Shown: piece after piece, positions 1-9,238 of the stretch
How positions within the stretch are numbered: position 1 is the stretch's first letter
How the letters are laid out: each line of letters starts with the position of its first letter
Source: Aeromonas sp. RU39B
Lineage (GTDB): Bacteria > Pseudomonadota > Gammaproteobacteria > Enterobacterales > Aeromonadaceae
Reading direction: 5' to 3'
Length of the DNA stretch: 64,000 nt
NCBI RefSeq assembly: GCF_900156095.1
Contig: NZ_FTMJ01000005.1
Coordinates: 62,001 to 126,000 of the forward strand
Program-made: the position numbers and the translations under genes
The notes under the pieces: generated by a model
Seen by the model: the letters and a program-made list of their open reading frames with translations, nothing else
What the model was told of the DNA's origin: nothing
Database searches by the model: none

Positions 1-2
1 TC

Positions 3-134
3 GATCATGGTGGGCTGCTCGATAGTTTTTTGCAGCGCACCCGCGAGCGAGGCTGCCAGATCTATCTGGATGACCCCTATGCCCTGCTGGATGCCCGTTG
101 GTGGGAAGAGCGCGGCTTTCACGGGCGCTGGTAA
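3..134 (+). CDS. C-terminal end of an unidentified protein (5' end outside window)
   Basis: An open frame runs from the window edge to a TAA at 132-134 and encodes about 43 residues ending in WWEERGFHGRW. The stop lies 2 bases before the ATG of the following acetyltransferase, so the two are probably co-transcribed and translationally coupled. I do not recognise the family from this short tail. The peptide is rich in Arg, Asp and aromatic residues and has no membrane segment. Confidence 0.5.
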   Translation, partial: DHGGLLDSFLQRTRERGCQIYLDDPYALLDARWWEERGFHGRW

Positions 135-136
135 CC

Positions 137-763
137 ATGACGCCGCGCTACCACTGCTATCCCGGTGAGCCGGAGCGACTCTCGCAGGCGCTGGCCGGAT
201 GGCAATGGCCGCGCAGCCGCGCCGAGCTGCCGATCACTTGGCAGCTCGGCGCTGAATCTCTTATCTTGCGTGAGCTCACACCGGCCGATGGTGACGCCTT
301 GGTGCAGGCGTATGCTGAGCTCAGCGACCGGACGATTTATCTGCGTTTTATGCGCGCCAAACGCCGGCCCAGTGCCGAGCAAGTCGCAGCGTTTACCCAA
401 TTCTCCCCTGAGCAGCAGTGCTCGCTGCTGCTGTGCGACAGCGCCGGTTTGCCGGTGGCTCACGCGCAGTCGATTCGTCGTGTGCGCCAGAGCGGACGCG
501 CGGAGTTTTCCTGTCTGATTGCCGACCGTTACCAAGGCAGAGGCATCGGTCGGCGCCTGCTGTTGGCGCTGGCTCTATTGGCGCGCAGCGAAGGGGTCAG
601 CGAGTGGCTGGCTGATGTGCTGGCCGAGAATCGCCCCATGCTGCAACTGCTCCATCATCTCGGTTTGCCGCTGTCGCTGGTGACCGGCCGCTCTATGGTG
701 TTTGTCCGGCTTGATCTGACGGTGCTCGACCCTTGGCTAGGGGCTTCGACCAAGGGCGAATAG
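137..763 (+). CDS. GNAT-family N-acetyltransferase (Pat-like GNAT domain)
   Basis: A 208-residue protein if started at the ATG at 137, which directly follows the previous stop; an upstream in-frame start at 98 would overlap that gene and is less likely. The acetyl-CoA binding motif A is seen as [12 protein letters not shown] in the second half, followed by VLAENRPML, as in the GNAT domain of protein lysine acetyltransferases of the Pat/YfiQ type. The segment with TIYLRFM near residue 75 also recalls that subgroup. The acyl-CoA-synthetase-like domain of full Pat proteins is absent. It probably transfers an acetyl group to a protein or small amine in the cytoplasm; the substrate is unknown. Its neighbour 47 bases downstream is the deacylase cobB, which makes a protein-acylation role attractive but unproven. 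Confidence 0.8.
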   Translation: MTPRYHCYPGEPERLSQALAGWQWPRSRAELPITWQLGAESLILRELTPADGDALVQAYAELSDRTIYLRFMRAKRRPSAEQVAAFTQFSPEQQCSLLLCDSAGLPVAHAQSIRRVRQSGRAEFSCLIADRYQGRGIGRRLLLALALLARSEGVSEWLADVLAENRPMLQLLHHLGLPLSLVTGRSMVFVRLDLTVLDPWLGASTKGE

Positions 764-810
764 GCACGGTTTGTCGGGGCATGCTAGGGTCAAGAAAACA
801 GGGAGGGGTT

Positions 811-1584
811 ATGGAGCGACGCTACCAACACATTGTCATTCTGACCGGCGCCGGGATCTCGGCCGAATCGGGGATCAAGACCTTTCGTGCCCACGACGGC
901 CTATGGGAAGAGCATCGCATCGAGGATGTGGCGACGCCGGAAGGATATGCCCGCGATCCCCAGCTGGTGCAGCGCTTTTATAACGAGCGGCGTGCCCAGT
1001 TGCAACAACCCCAGGTGCACCCCAACCCGGCGCACTATGCGCTGGCTCGCCTTGAGCGCCTGTTTCCCGGCACCGTTACGCTGGTGACCCAGAACATCGA
1101 CAATTTGCACGAAGCGGCCGGCAGCAAGCAGCTTATCCACATGCACGGCGAGCTGCTCAAAGCCCGCTGTCCGCACTCGGGCCAGCTGATTGAGTGGAAA
1201 GGGGCGCTGAGTGAACAGGATCTCTGCTCCTGCTGCCAGTTTCCGCAGCCACTGCGCCCGCACGTCGTTTGGTTTGGCGAGATGCCCATCGGACTGGATC
1301 GCATTTATGCGGCGCTGTCGCGCTGTGATCTGTTTATTGCGATTGGCACGTCGGGCGCTGTTTACCCGGCTGCCGGGTTTGTCCATGAAGCGAGCCTGTC
1401 AGGCGCCCATACCCTTGAGCTCAATCTCGAGCCGAGTGAGGTGGAGAGTCAGTTTGACGAGAAGCGCTATGGGCCGGCATCGCGCATTGTGCCGGAGTTT
1501 GTCGACGAATTGCTGGCAGAGCTCGGTGTGGCCAAGGCGCAGGCAGTGGGGGATTTGCTCGGCTCGCCCCCGCCGCTGCAATAG
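811..1584 (+). CDS. cobB: NAD-dependent protein deacylase (sirtuin) CobB
   Basis: A 257-residue class III sirtuin that removes acetyl and probably succinyl groups from lysines using NAD+. Visible motifs are [10 protein letters not shown] (residues 13-22, NAD binding), TQNIDNLH (93-100), catalytic His in HMHGE (His112) and a Cys cluster (120, 139, 141, 142) of the zinc site. Tyr57 and Arg60 in FYNER form the YxxR signature that marks desuccinylase/demalonylase activity in E. coli CobB. The ATG at 811 is preceded by a strong GGGAGGGG; the frame is open further upstream but has no such site. The gene ends 1 base before the convergent end of rbsR, leaving no room for a terminator. Confidence 0.95.
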   Translation: MERRYQHIVILTGAGISAESGIKTFRAHDGLWEEHRIEDVATPEGYARDPQLVQRFYNERRAQLQQPQVHPNPAHYALARLERLFPGTVTLVTQNIDNLHEAAGSKQLIHMHGELLKARCPHSGQLIEWKGALSEQDLCSCCQFPQPLRPHVVWFGEMPIGLDRIYAALSRCDLFIAIGTSGAVYPAAGFVHEASLSGAHTLELNLEPSEVESQFDEKRYGPASRIVPEFVDELLAELGVAKAQAVGDLLGSPPPLQ

Positions 1585-1585
1585 A

Positions 1586-2596
1586 TCAGGCGGCGCTCGG
1601 CGCGCAGCAGGAGGCTCTGATAACCAGGTTGGGCTCGAGCTTGATCAAACGTCCCGAGCCCGCATCGCCGTTAATACGACTCATCAGTTGGGTAACCGCC
1701 AGGCGACCGAGCTCCTCTTTGGGCTGGTTGATGGTGGTGAGCGGCGGTGACATAAACTCGGCCAGTGCCACGTTGTCATAGCCGATGATCGAGATGTCAT
1801 CGGGCACCTTGAGTCCGGCAGCGGTAGCCGCACTGATGGCGCCCATGGCCATCAGATCGTTGCAGACAAACAGGGCGGTGGGGCGATCTGGCAAGGTCAG
1901 CAGCGCCTGCATGGCGCGATGGCCGCTGGCGCAATCAAAATCCCCTTCCCACAGCCACTGCGCTGGGCACTCCAGACCCGCCTCTTGCAGCGCGTCGTGA
2001 AAACCGGCAACTCGCTCGGCCCCGGGCGCCCGCTGGCTCGGTCCGGTGATGCAGCCAATCTTGCGATGGCCAAGTTCAATCAGATGGCGGGTGGCCAGCC
2101 AGCCGCCGTGGCGCGAGTTATCTGCAATCAGATCCACCTCACCACCGCTGTTACCCCAGTCCATTTGCACCACGGGCAAGTCTTTGAGCCAACCGAGTTG
2201 ACTCAGTACCTCTTGCTGCCCTTCGCTGCACATCACCAGCAAGCCATCGACCCGCTTTCTTAGCATCATCTTGAGGTAGGAGAGGGCCGTTGCCGCTTCC
2301 CCTTCGGTGTTGCCGAGCATCAGGTTGTAGCCCTGCTCGAAGCAGTAGCGCTCTACCCCGCGCACCACTTCGGCAAAGAAGGGGTTACTTGAGGTGGTGA
2401 CCAGCATACCGATACTGTGGGTCTCTTTGACCTTGAGGCTGCGGGCGACCAGGCTCGGGGCGTAGTTGAGATCGCGCATGGCGGCGAAGACCCGCTCGCG
2501 GGTCTCTTCGGCCACAAAACGGGTCTCGTTGATGACGTGGGAGACGGTGGTGGTGGACACCCCCGCCATGGTCGCCACATCACGGATGTTGGCCAT
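1586..2596 (-). CDS. rbsR: Ribose operon repressor RbsR (LacI family)
   Basis: A 336-residue LacI/GalR regulator: an N-terminal helix-turn-helix (IRDVATMAGVSTTTVSHV, residues 3-20) with hinge helix up to about 60, then a periplasmic-binding-protein-like effector domain that would bind ribose. It is the last gene of rbsDACBKR, the same order as in E. coli. Its ATG overlaps the TGA of rbsK by one base (TGATG), so translation is coupled. The palindromes at 7460-7488 in front of rbsD are the likely operators, giving negative autoregulation of the whole operon. Confidence 0.95.
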   Translation of the reverse strand: MANIRDVATMAGVSTTTVSHVINETRFVAEETRERVFAAMRDLNYAPSLVARSLKVKETHSIGMLVTTSSNPFFAEVVRGVERYCFEQGYNLMLGNTEGEAATALSYLKMMLRKRVDGLLVMCSEGQQEVLSQLGWLKDLPVVQMDWGNSGGEVDLIADNSRHGGWLATRHLIELGHRKIGCITGPSQRAPGAERVAGFHDALQEAGLECPAQWLWEGDFDCASGHRAMQALLTLPDRPTALFVCNDLMAMGAISAATAAGLKVPDDISIIGYDNVALAEFMSPPLTTINQPKEELGRLAVTQLMSRINGDAGSGRLIKLEPNLVIRASCCAPSAA

Positions 2597-3519
2597 CAGC
2601 CACGCTCCTTGAGAAAGGCGGTGACTTCATCAAGGGTCGGAATCGAGCTCTGGGCACCAAAGCGGGTGACAGATATGGCGGCGGCCGCGTGGGCAAAACG
2701 GATGGCGCTGTGGGTATCGCTGCCACGCAGCTGCTCGGCAAGAAATGCGCCGTTGAAGGTGTCACCGGCTGCAGTGGTGTCGGTGGCGCTGACGCGAAAG
2801 CCCGGCACCAGAGCCGCTTGGCCGCCTTCGCTGACATACACCCCTTGCGAGCCCATGGTGATCATCACGCTTTGGATACCCATGGCGTGAAAGCGCTCTG
2901 CCGCGAGGCGTGCAGAGGCCTCATCGGTGACGCTGATACCGGTCAGTAGCTCCGCTTCGGTTTGGTTCGGCGTAATGAGATCGACCAGTGCCAGCAGGGC
3001 CGGTGGCAGCGGCTGGGCTGGCGCCGGGTTCAACACGACACGGGTGCCGCCGGCACGGGCCACTTCGGCGGCGCGTTGCACGCTGGCGAGCGGGACTTCC
3101 AGTTGCAGCAGCAAGGTGTTGGCATCGGCAATCAGCGCGGCGTGCTGCTCGACCACGGCCGGGGTCAGTGCACCGTTGGCTTCGGCCGAGATGCCGATGC
3201 TGTTTTCCCCTTCATCGCTCACATAGATGATGGCGATGCCGGTCGGCAGGGCAGGGTCGCACTCGACGGCGCTCACATTAATGCCGTCACGGGCAAAACC
3301 ATCACGCATCTGGTGGCCGATGGCATCGTCACCGATGCGGGCGATAAAGCCGATGTCAGCGCCAAGACGCGCCGCAGCGACGGCCTGGTTGGCACCTTTG
3401 CCGCCCGGCAGCACCTGATAACTATGGCCGCACAGGGTTTCACCGGGGCGCGGAAAATGGGGTACGCGCAAAACATGGTCGGCATTGACGCTGCCGAGAA
3501 CGACAAGTTGGTTCATCAT
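2596..3519 (-). CDS. rbsK: Ribokinase RbsK
   Basis: Phosphorylates D-ribose at O5 with ATP; PfkB carbohydrate kinase family, 307 residues. The N-terminal signature LGSVNADHVLRVPHFPRPGE, the glycine-rich GGKGANQAVAA and the C-terminal signature DTTAAGDTFNGAF with the catalytic Asp in AAGD are all present. Two adjacent ATGs lie at 3519 and 3516; the first is chosen because AGGA is better spaced from it. The frame is open further upstream with no ribosome site. The gene is separated from rbsB by about 96 bases that contain a strong hairpin (3589-3608). Confidence 0.95.
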   Translation of the reverse strand: MMNQLVVLGSVNADHVLRVPHFPRPGETLCGHSYQVLPGGKGANQAVAAARLGADIGFIARIGDDAIGHQMRDGFARDGINVSAVECDPALPTGIAIIYVSDEGENSIGISAEANGALTPAVVEQHAALIADANTLLLQLEVPLASVQRAAEVARAGGTRVVLNPAPAQPLPPALLALVDLITPNQTEAELLTGISVTDEASARLAAERFHAMGIQSVMITMGSQGVYVSEGGQAALVPGFRVSATDTTAAGDTFNGAFLAEQLRGSDTHSAIRFAHAAAAISVTRFGAQSSIPTLDEVTAFLKERG

Positions 3520-3588
3520 CCTATTTCCTGATTCGAGTCTGATACGGCTTGCATTGCTGCCGGTATCCAGCAGCAGGGCAAGCAATAC

Positions 3589-3608
3589 GGGGCAGCCGAG
3601 GCTGCCCC
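3589..3608 (-). other. Intercistronic hairpin after rbsB
   Basis: GGGGCAGCC and GGCTGCCCC form a 9-bp GC stem just after the rbsB stop on the transcribed strand. No T-run follows, so it is not a classical terminator. Hairpins in this position typically protect the upstream message or reduce read-through, which would keep rbsB high relative to rbsK and rbsR. That role is inferred. Confidence 0.5.
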
Positions 3609-3615
3609 TGCAAGC

Positions 3616-4494
3616 TTACTTGGTGACCAGTTGCAGCGGAACCGGAATAGAGGCCGGAACGGTCTCACCCTTGAGTACCTTGTCGGCCGTTTCCACGCCG
3701 ATGGCACCGATAAGGGCCGGTTGCTGAGCCACGGTTGCCGCCATCTTGCCCTTGGCAACGGCAGCCTTACCATCGTCAGTGCCGTCGAAGCCGACGATCA
3801 TGACCTCTTTACCGGCAGCCTGTACGGCGCGGATGGCGCCGAGTGCCATTTCGTCGTTCTGGGCAAACACGGCTTTCACTTCCGGCTGGGCGGCCAGCAG
3901 GTTTTCCATGACGTTCAGACCCTTGGTACGGTCAAAATCGGCCGGCTGGGAAGCGAGTACCTTGAAGTCGTTGGCCTTAACGGCCAGCGCGAAACCTTCA
4001 CCACGGTCACGAGCGGCAGAGGTACCGGCGATCCCTTCCAGCTGGATTACCTTGGCGCCCTTACCCACCTTCTGGGCGATGTAGTCACCGGCCATCTTGC
4101 CGCCAGCGACGTTGTCAGAGGCGATGTGCGCCTTGACCTTGCCCTGGGCGGCGCCACGGTCGAGGGTCAGCACCGGGATATCGGCACGGTTAGCCAGCAC
4201 GATGGCGTTACCCACGGCGGCTGAATCGGTCGGGTTGATCAGGATGGCGTTGACCTTGCGGACGGTCAGATCTTCCACGTTGGCAAGCTCTTTGGCCGGG
4301 TCATTTTGCGAATCCAGCACAATGATCTTGTAGCCGAGCTCCTTGGCTTTGGCCTCGGCCCCGTCTTTGAGGGTCACGAAGAAGGGGTTGTTCAGGGTAG
4401 AGACCACCAGAGCCACCGTTTTGTCAGCAGCATGAGCAGTGGTGCCCATGACGGAGAGAACGGCAGCGGCGAGCAGGGTATGGATTTTCTTCAT
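3616..4494 (-). CDS. rbsB: Ribose ABC transporter periplasmic binding protein RbsB
   Basis: A 292-residue type I periplasmic binding protein. A clear signal peptide (MKK, hydrophobic core, cleavage after AHA near residue 22) exports it; the mature part starts [17 protein letters not shown] as in E. coli RbsB. It captures D-ribose and delivers it to RbsC/RbsA, and in E. coli also to the chemoreceptor Trg. It follows rbsC by 20 bases and is followed by a hairpin that may stabilise its message. Confidence 0.96.
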   Translation of the reverse strand: MKKIHTLLAAAVLSVMGTTAHAADKTVALVVSTLNNPFFVTLKDGAEAKAKELGYKIIVLDSQNDPAKELANVEDLTVRKVNAILINPTDSAAVGNAIVLANRADIPVLTLDRGAAQGKVKAHIASDNVAGGKMAGDYIAQKVGKGAKVIQLEGIAGTSAARDRGEGFALAVKANDFKVLASQPADFDRTKGLNVMENLLAAQPEVKAVFAQNDEMALGAIRAVQAAGKEVMIVGFDGTDDGKAAVAKGKMAATVAQQPALIGAIGVETADKVLKGETVPASIPVPLQLVTK

Positions 4495-4514
4495 CGTTTC
4501 GTTCCTTGTAGGTG

Positions 4515-5480
4515 TTACTTGCTTTTGTTATCGATCATCACGGCAAGCAAAATTACGCTGGCCTTGGCAATCATCTGGTAATACGAAGAGACGTCGAGCA
4601 GGTTCAGGGCATTGTTGAGGAAGCCGATGATAAGGGCACCGATCAGCGTTCCCATGATGCGACCCTTGCCGCCCATCAGGCTGGTACCACCGAGCACCAC
4701 GGCGGCGATGGCATCGAGCTCATACCCCATGCCAGCGGTCGGCTGGGCCGAGGAGAGGCGTGAGGTGACAATCAGGCCGGCCAGGGCAGAGAGCATGCCG
4801 CACAGGCTGTAGACCGCAAACTTGACGCGGGCCACGTTGATGCCAGAGAGGGCGGTGGCTGATTCATTACCCCCCAGGGCGTAGATATAGCGGCCCAGAC
4901 GGGTGTGGTTGAGCAGATACCAGGCGAACAGGAAGGTCAGCGCCATCAGCCAGATCGGCACCGGGATACCGAACAGATAGCCGGTACCGAGCCAAGCAAA
5001 CTGGTCGGCGGCATCGTTAAAACCGGTCGAGATGGGGCGGCCATCGGTATAGACCATGGTAAAGCCGCGCAGGGCGGTCATGGTGACCAGGGTAGCGATA
5101 AAGGCCTGCACCTTGCCACGGGCGATGATAAGACCACTGACGCCGCCGAGCAGCGCACCGATCACCAGCGCAGCCGGTACGGCGATCAGCACCGGCACTT
5201 CTGCCGCGATCATGGTGGCGGCAAACGCGCCGCACAGGGCCAGCACCGCACCCACCGACAGATCAATGCCGGCGGTCAGGATCACCAGCGTCATGCCGAC
5301 GGCGATGATGGCGTTGACCGAGGTTTGGCGCAGGATGTTCAGCAGGTTGCCTGCGGTAAAGAACTGGTTATTAAGGAGCGAGACCACGGCGATCAGCACC
5401 AGCAGGGCGATCAGGGATTTGTTATCAATCCACCAGCGTTTGCTCAGGAAGCCCTGACGGGCCACGGTTTGGGATGTCAT
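4515..5480 (-). CDS. rbsC: Ribose ABC transporter permease RbsC
   Basis: A 321-residue inner-membrane permease of the BPD_transp_2 type with many hydrophobic helices and the motif [19 protein letters not shown] near residue 70. The start at 5480 is chosen because its ATG overlaps the rbsA stop as ATGA and has AAGAGGTG about 7 bases upstream; a longer frame start at 5498 would lie inside rbsA. It forms the membrane channel of the RbsABC importer. Confidence 0.95.
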   Translation of the reverse strand: MTSQTVARQGFLSKRWWIDNKSLIALLVLIAVVSLLNNQFFTAGNLLNILRQTSVNAIIAVGMTLVILTAGIDLSVGAVLALCGAFAATMIAAEVPVLIAVPAALVIGALLGGVSGLIIARGKVQAFIATLVTMTALRGFTMVYTDGRPISTGFNDAADQFAWLGTGYLFGIPVPIWLMALTFLFAWYLLNHTRLGRYIYALGGNESATALSGINVARVKFAVYSLCGMLSALAGLIVTSRLSSAQPTAGMGYELDAIAAVVLGGTSLMGGKGRIMGTLIGALIIGFLNNALNLLDVSSYYQMIAKASVILLAVMIDNKSK

Positions 5481-6991
5481 GCCGGCACCTCTTGCCATTG
5501 TTTTCCTACTGCGGCAGCCATCAGGCGCTCCTGATTGGCTTCATTGCGATTCAATTCGGCGCTGATGCGACCTTCGTGCATCACCATGATGCGATCGCTC
5601 ATGCCCAGCACCTCGGGCATTTCGGACGAGACGATGATGACGCTCAGTCCGCCTTTCTTGAATTCGTTGATAAGTTGGTAAATCTCTTTCTTGGCGCCCA
5701 CATCGACACCCCGGGTTGGCTCATCGAGGATCAGCACCTTGGGACGGGTCAGCAGCCCTTTGGCAATCGCCACTTTCTGCTGGTTCCCCCCCGAGAGCAG
5801 GCGGATCGGCTGCTCGGCACTGGGAGTCTTGATGTTGAACAGGCGGATATAATCGCCAACGGCCTGACGCTCGGCCGCGCCGTCGATGTGAATACCACGC
5901 ACAAATTCGCGCAGGGCGCACAGGGTCATGTTTTCCCGCACCGACAGGGGCAGTACCAGCCCGTCACCTTTGCGATCTTCCGAGATGTAGGCAATCCCGG
6001 CGGCCAGGCCGTCCGCGGCCGAACGATGGGCCAGCGGCTTACCACCCAGTTGCAGGGTGCCGGCGCTCGGGCGCACCGCACCATAGATGAGCTTCATCAG
6101 CTCGGTACGGCCAGAGCCCATCAGACCGCTAAAGCCGAGGATTTCCCCTTCATGCAGGGTAAAGCTGGCCTCTTTGACGCCGGGACCGCGGATATTGTTC
6201 ACCTGCAGCGTCACGGCGCCGGGGGCGCGAGAGAGGTGCGGGTACTGTTCGTCTAAACGACGGCCGACCATCATCTCGATCAGGCGATCTTCATCCAGAC
6301 TGCTGACCGGGCACTCGCCAATCCATTTGCCATCACGCAGGACGGTGACGTCATCACAGATCTCGAAAATCTCCTTGAGGCGGTGAGAGATATAGACAAT
6401 CCCGCAACCTTGGGCACGCAGCTCGCGGATCACCACGAACAGCTGCTCGGTTTCGGTATCGGTCAGCGCATCGGTCGGCTCGTCCATGATGATGACGCTG
6501 GCATCGAACGACAGGGCCTTGGCAATTTCGACCATCTGCTGCTCGCCGATGGAGAGATCGCCAAGCCGGGTATCCGGGCCGTGGCGCACACCAAGGCGGG
6601 TGAGCAGATTGGCCGAGCGCTCACGCAGCTGTTTGTGGTCTATGCTGCCAAAGCGGGTACGTGGCTCGCGGCCAAGGAAAATGTTGGCGGCAATCGACAG
6701 CTCGGGCAGCAAGTTGAGCTCTTGGTGGATGATGCTGATCCCCTGATCCTGCGACTCGCGCGGACCACGGAATGCCACCGGCTGACCACGATAGGTAATG
6801 GTGCCGGCATCGGCCTGATAGATACCGGTCAGCACCTTCATCAGGGTCGATTTGCCCGCGCCGTTTTCACCGAGCAGGGCCATGACCCGGCCCGGATAGA
6901 CACGAAGGCCCGCTTCATCCAGCGCCTTCACGCCGGGAAACTGTTTGGTAATCCCCGTCAGTTCAAGCAGGGGCGTGTGTTGCTGATTCAT
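5477..6991 (-). CDS. rbsA: Ribose ABC transporter ATP-binding protein RbsA
   Basis: A 504-residue tandem ATPase. The first half has a normal Walker A (GENGAGKST) and Walker B ([11 protein letters not shown]); the second has a degenerate P-loop (GLMGSGRTE) but a good [15 protein letters not shown] signature and [13 protein letters not shown], as is usual for sugar importers of this class. It powers ribose import at the cytoplasmic face. It begins 9 bases after rbsD and overlaps rbsC by 4 bases. Confidence 0.96.
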   Translation of the reverse strand: MNQQHTPLLELTGITKQFPGVKALDEAGLRVYPGRVMALLGENGAGKSTLMKVLTGIYQADAGTITYRGQPVAFRGPRESQDQGISIIHQELNLLPELSIAANIFLGREPRTRFGSIDHKQLRERSANLLTRLGVRHGPDTRLGDLSIGEQQMVEIAKALSFDASVIIMDEPTDALTDTETEQLFVVIRELRAQGCGIVYISHRLKEIFEICDDVTVLRDGKWIGECPVSSLDEDRLIEMMVGRRLDEQYPHLSRAPGAVTLQVNNIRGPGVKEASFTLHEGEILGFSGLMGSGRTELMKLIYGAVRPSAGTLQLGGKPLAHRSAADGLAAGIAYISEDRKGDGLVLPLSVRENMTLCALREFVRGIHIDGAAERQAVGDYIRLFNIKTPSAEQPIRLLSGGNQQKVAIAKGLLTRPKVLILDEPTRGVDVGAKKEIYQLINEFKKGGLSVIIVSSEMPEVLGMSDRIMVMHEGRISAELNRNEANQERLMAAAVGKQWQEVPA

Positions 6992-7000
6992 GACCGCACC

Positions 7001-7420
7001 TTAAAACGCCACGCCGGCACAGAGAATGAGGTTGGCGTAGGGGGTGGTTTCACCGCTGCGCACAATGGCGCGACTGTGCTGGCTTTGCGCCTTGAACTCA
7101 GTGTGGCTGACATAATCGACAGTGATCGGTTTGCCTTGCTCTTGTTCGTGGCGAGTGAGGCGCTCAAGCAGTGCCTGATGGCAGTCCGGGCTCACGGTCT
7201 TGATCTCTTGAGCGAGCACCACACGCTCGACCGTCAGCTCACTGAGCAGGGCGTCAAGGGTGGTGAGCAGGGTGGGGGTGCCGGGCATCAGGGCCAGATC
7301 GATACGCTCGGGGCCGTCCGGGATCGGCAGGCCGGCATCGCAGACCACGATCTCGTCAGTGTGGCCCACCCGGGCTATCAGGGCGCTTAACGGCGCATTC
7401 AGCAGCTTGCCTCGTTTCAT
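7001..7420 (-). CDS. rbsD: D-ribose pyranase RbsD
   Basis: A 139-residue enzyme that interconverts the pyranose and furanose forms of ribose so that the furanose reaches ribokinase. The N-terminus MKRGKLLNAPLSALIARVGH with the catalytic His (GHTDEIV, residue 20) and the C-terminal TPYANLIL match the RbsD/FucU family. It is the first gene of the operon; the GGAGGTGTT-type site before the ATG is good. Confidence 0.95.
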   Translation of the reverse strand: MKRGKLLNAPLSALIARVGHTDEIVVCDAGLPIPDGPERIDLALMPGTPTLLTTLDALLSELTVERVVLAQEIKTVSPDCHQALLERLTRHEQEQGKPITVDYVSHTEFKAQSQHSRAIVRSGETTPYANLILCAGVAF

Positions 7421-7459
7421 ACAACACCTCCGGCTCGGTCGCCTTCATGATTCTGGTTT

Positions 7460-7488
7460 ACGCAACCGGTTGCGTAACCGGTTGCGTT
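7460..7488 (-). promoter_or_regulatory. Tandem RbsR operator candidates upstream of rbsD
   Basis: A perfect 16-bp palindrome ACGCAACCGGTTGCGT (7460-7475) is followed directly by a second near-palindrome CGTAACCGGTTGCG (7473-7486, one mismatch), both centred on CC|GG. Such CG-centred palindromes are typical LacI-family operators. They lie 40-68 bases upstream of rbsD and just downstream of a plausible -10 (TACTAA, 7494-7499 on the minus strand), so a bound repressor would block initiation. Assignment to RbsR is inferred from position. Confidence 0.75.
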
Positions 7489-7536
7489 GAAGGTTAGTAG
7501 AGGCGAGGAGCGCTAGCCAGAGGAATGTTTCAGGAG

Positions 7537-7552
7537 TGTGAATAAGATCGCA
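7537..7552 (-). promoter_or_regulatory. CRP-binding site candidate for the rbs promoter
   Basis: TGTGA-N6-TCGCA matches the CRP consensus TGTGA-N6-TCACA at 9 of 10 positions. With the predicted start site near 7487 its centre falls at about -58, near the class I activation position. Catabolite control of rbs is known in enterics; here it is inferred. Confidence 0.5.
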
Positions 7553-7580
7553 AAGGCAAGATAAAATGACGCTGCAGCAG

Positions 7581-7612
7581 AGTCAAAAGAAACGGGCCGC
7601 AGACGCGGCCCG
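7581..7612 (-). terminator. Rho-independent terminator of the GST gene
   Basis: CGGGCCGC / GCGGCCCG form a perfect 8-bp stem (7593-7612, loop AGAC), followed on the minus strand by TTTCTTTT. It lies 6 bases past the gene end. Confidence 0.8.
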
Positions 7613-7617
7613 ATCCG

Positions 7618-8235
7618 TTACAGGGTCTGGGCGGCGGCCACCGAGGGGCGCTGCTGCATACGGGCGAAGTGTTCGGCGACGCGGGGAAACTCGGCGATAT
7701 CTACGCCATCACTCTCCAGCCAACCGGCGACCACGAACAGGTAGATGTCGGCGACGCTAAAGCGCTCACCCAGCACCCAGGGGCCGGTGAGGTAGTGCTC
7801 TTCAATCTGGGCAAAGCCCTCACGCATGTTTTGTGGCACTTTTTGCTGCATTGCCTTGATGGCATCGGCATCGTCTGCCCAGCGGCTGGCGCGGGGGCGA
7901 TGGGCATGGGACACATGCACGGTCGAGGCCAGGAAGCTGTTGACCTCCTGCATGCGCGCCAGCAGGAATGGATCATTGAGCGGTGCCAGGTGTGCCTCGG
8001 GAAAACGCTGGGCAACATAAAGCAGCAGCGCCGGCGTTTCGGTTAACACGCCGTGCTCGGTGACCAGTGCCGGTACTCGGCCCTTGGGGTTGATGGCCAG
8101 GTATTCGGGGGTGCGTTGCTCGCCCCCTGCCAGATTGACCTTGTGTACCTGATGGCCGGCATTGGCTTCCAGTAAGGCGATATGAACGGTCATGGCACAG
8201 GTGCCAGGGGTGGCATAGAGCATCAATTCGGACAT
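7618..8235 (-). CDS. Glutathione S-transferase family protein
   Basis: A 205-residue cytosolic GST with an N-terminal thioredoxin-like domain (MSELMLYATPGTCAMTVHI, Cys13 at the position of the beta-class active-site Cys; PKGRVPAL with the cis-Pro; TETPALLLYV for glutathione contact) and an all-helical C-terminal domain (LGERFSVADIYLF). The ATG at 8235 has AAGGAG 7 bases upstream; an upstream in-frame start at 8283 has none. It would conjugate or reduce electrophiles with glutathione; the specific substrate is unknown. It is monocistronic with its own terminator. Confidence 0.9.
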   Translation of the reverse strand: MSELMLYATPGTCAMTVHIALLEANAGHQVHKVNLAGGEQRTPEYLAINPKGRVPALVTEHGVLTETPALLLYVAQRFPEAHLAPLNDPFLLARMQEVNSFLASTVHVSHAHRPRASRWADDADAIKAMQQKVPQNMREGFAQIEEHYLTGPWVLGERFSVADIYLFVVAGWLESDGVDIAEFPRVAEHFARMQQRPSVAAAQTL

Positions 8236-8415
8236 GGAAACTCCTTGCAGACACGAAAAACAACCAGCGTACCGATGCGCCACGCTGGCGAAGGGAGTTT
8301 TATCCTATGCCCGGTCGCGGGCTTCGCCAAGGGGCGTCGGTGAAATCGGCGCAAAGGGCTGATCTCGAAACCAAACGGGCTATAATGCCTCGCCTGATGT
8401 TGGCATTTTGTCGTT

Positions 8416-9177
8416 ATGGATAGTCAATTGAACAACAGATTTCGTGTCGGGGGCGATATTCAGCGCTCCCTGGAGAAGGCGTATCGCCTCGATCTCAAGA
8501 GTATTTTCAAAGAGGGTTGGACCCAGACCCGTGGCCATGGTTGGGGATTGCTGATCGCCATTGCCGGGGTATTGGCCTTCTGGCTGCTGTTGACCCAGGT
8601 GGTGTTGGCGCCGCATCTGATTGCCGATGATGATGTGTCGCTGACCCTGATCATGAGTCTGCTGGTCACGGTACTGATGTCACCGCTTAGCTCATCGCTC
8701 GACATGCTGGGGCTGCAGCAATCGATCGGGGTGCGCGCTCGCGCCACCCAGGTATTCGATTTCTTCCGCCATTTTGCCCGGCTTGGCTCACTGGCGCTGA
8801 TTTCCAGCGTGGTCACCAGCGTATTTGGCCCGTTGTTTGCGCTGTTGCATCTGCCGGTGATGATGGCACTGATCCCCTCGGCGGTGGTGGGGATGGGGCT
8901 GATCTTTACTGTCCCGCTGGTGCTGGAGCGCGGCCTCACCCCGCTGCGCGCCGTGTTGGTCTCTTTGCGCCTGTTTGTTCATGGCTGGCCGTCGATTCTG
9001 CTGCTGCACGCCGTGATGGCCCTGTTGCTGATGCTGGCGCTCATTCCGTTTGGTCTGGGGCTGCTGTGGTTGGCGCCGCTTTATTACAACATCAAGGGCA
9101 TTCTCTACCGGGATCTGTGCGGCATCGGTGTGGAGGTCAGTGAAAAACCGTCCCAGCCGGCGCACTTCACGGCGTAA
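8416..9177 (+). CDS. Polytopic inner-membrane protein, YciC-like
   Basis: A 253-residue membrane protein with an N-terminal cytoplasmic stretch of about 40 residues and about six hydrophobic helices (near residues 45-65, 75-95, 125-150, 155-175, 195-215 and 215-235). The overall plan and helix content resemble the YciC family of unknown function; the similarity is by architecture, so the name is tentative. No ribosome-binding site is obvious at the ATG. It ends 20 bases before a strong bidirectional terminator shared with the convergent YgdQ-like gene. Confidence 0.7.
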   Translation: MDSQLNNRFRVGGDIQRSLEKAYRLDLKSIFKEGWTQTRGHGWGLLIAIAGVLAFWLLLTQVVLAPHLIADDDVSLTLIMSLLVTVLMSPLSSSLDMLGLQQSIGVRARATQVFDFFRHFARLGSLALISSVVTSVFGPLFALLHLPVMMALIPSAVVGMGLIFTVPLVLERGLTPLRAVLVSLRLFVHGWPSILLLHAVMALLLMLALIPFGLGLLWLAPLYYNIKGILYRDLCGIGVEVSEKPSQPAHFTA

Positions 9178-9196
9178 GGCGTGACGACACAAAAGT

Positions 9197-9223
9197 AAAC
9201 AGGGCGCCATGGGCGCCCTGTTT
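9197..9223. terminator. Bidirectional terminator
   Basis: A perfect 12-bp stem AAACAGGGCGCC / GGCGCCCTGTTT with a 3-base loop lies between two convergent genes. Each flank gives a short T-run, so it can stop transcription from both sides. Confidence 0.8.
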
Positions 9224-9238
9224 GATCATGACAGCGGA

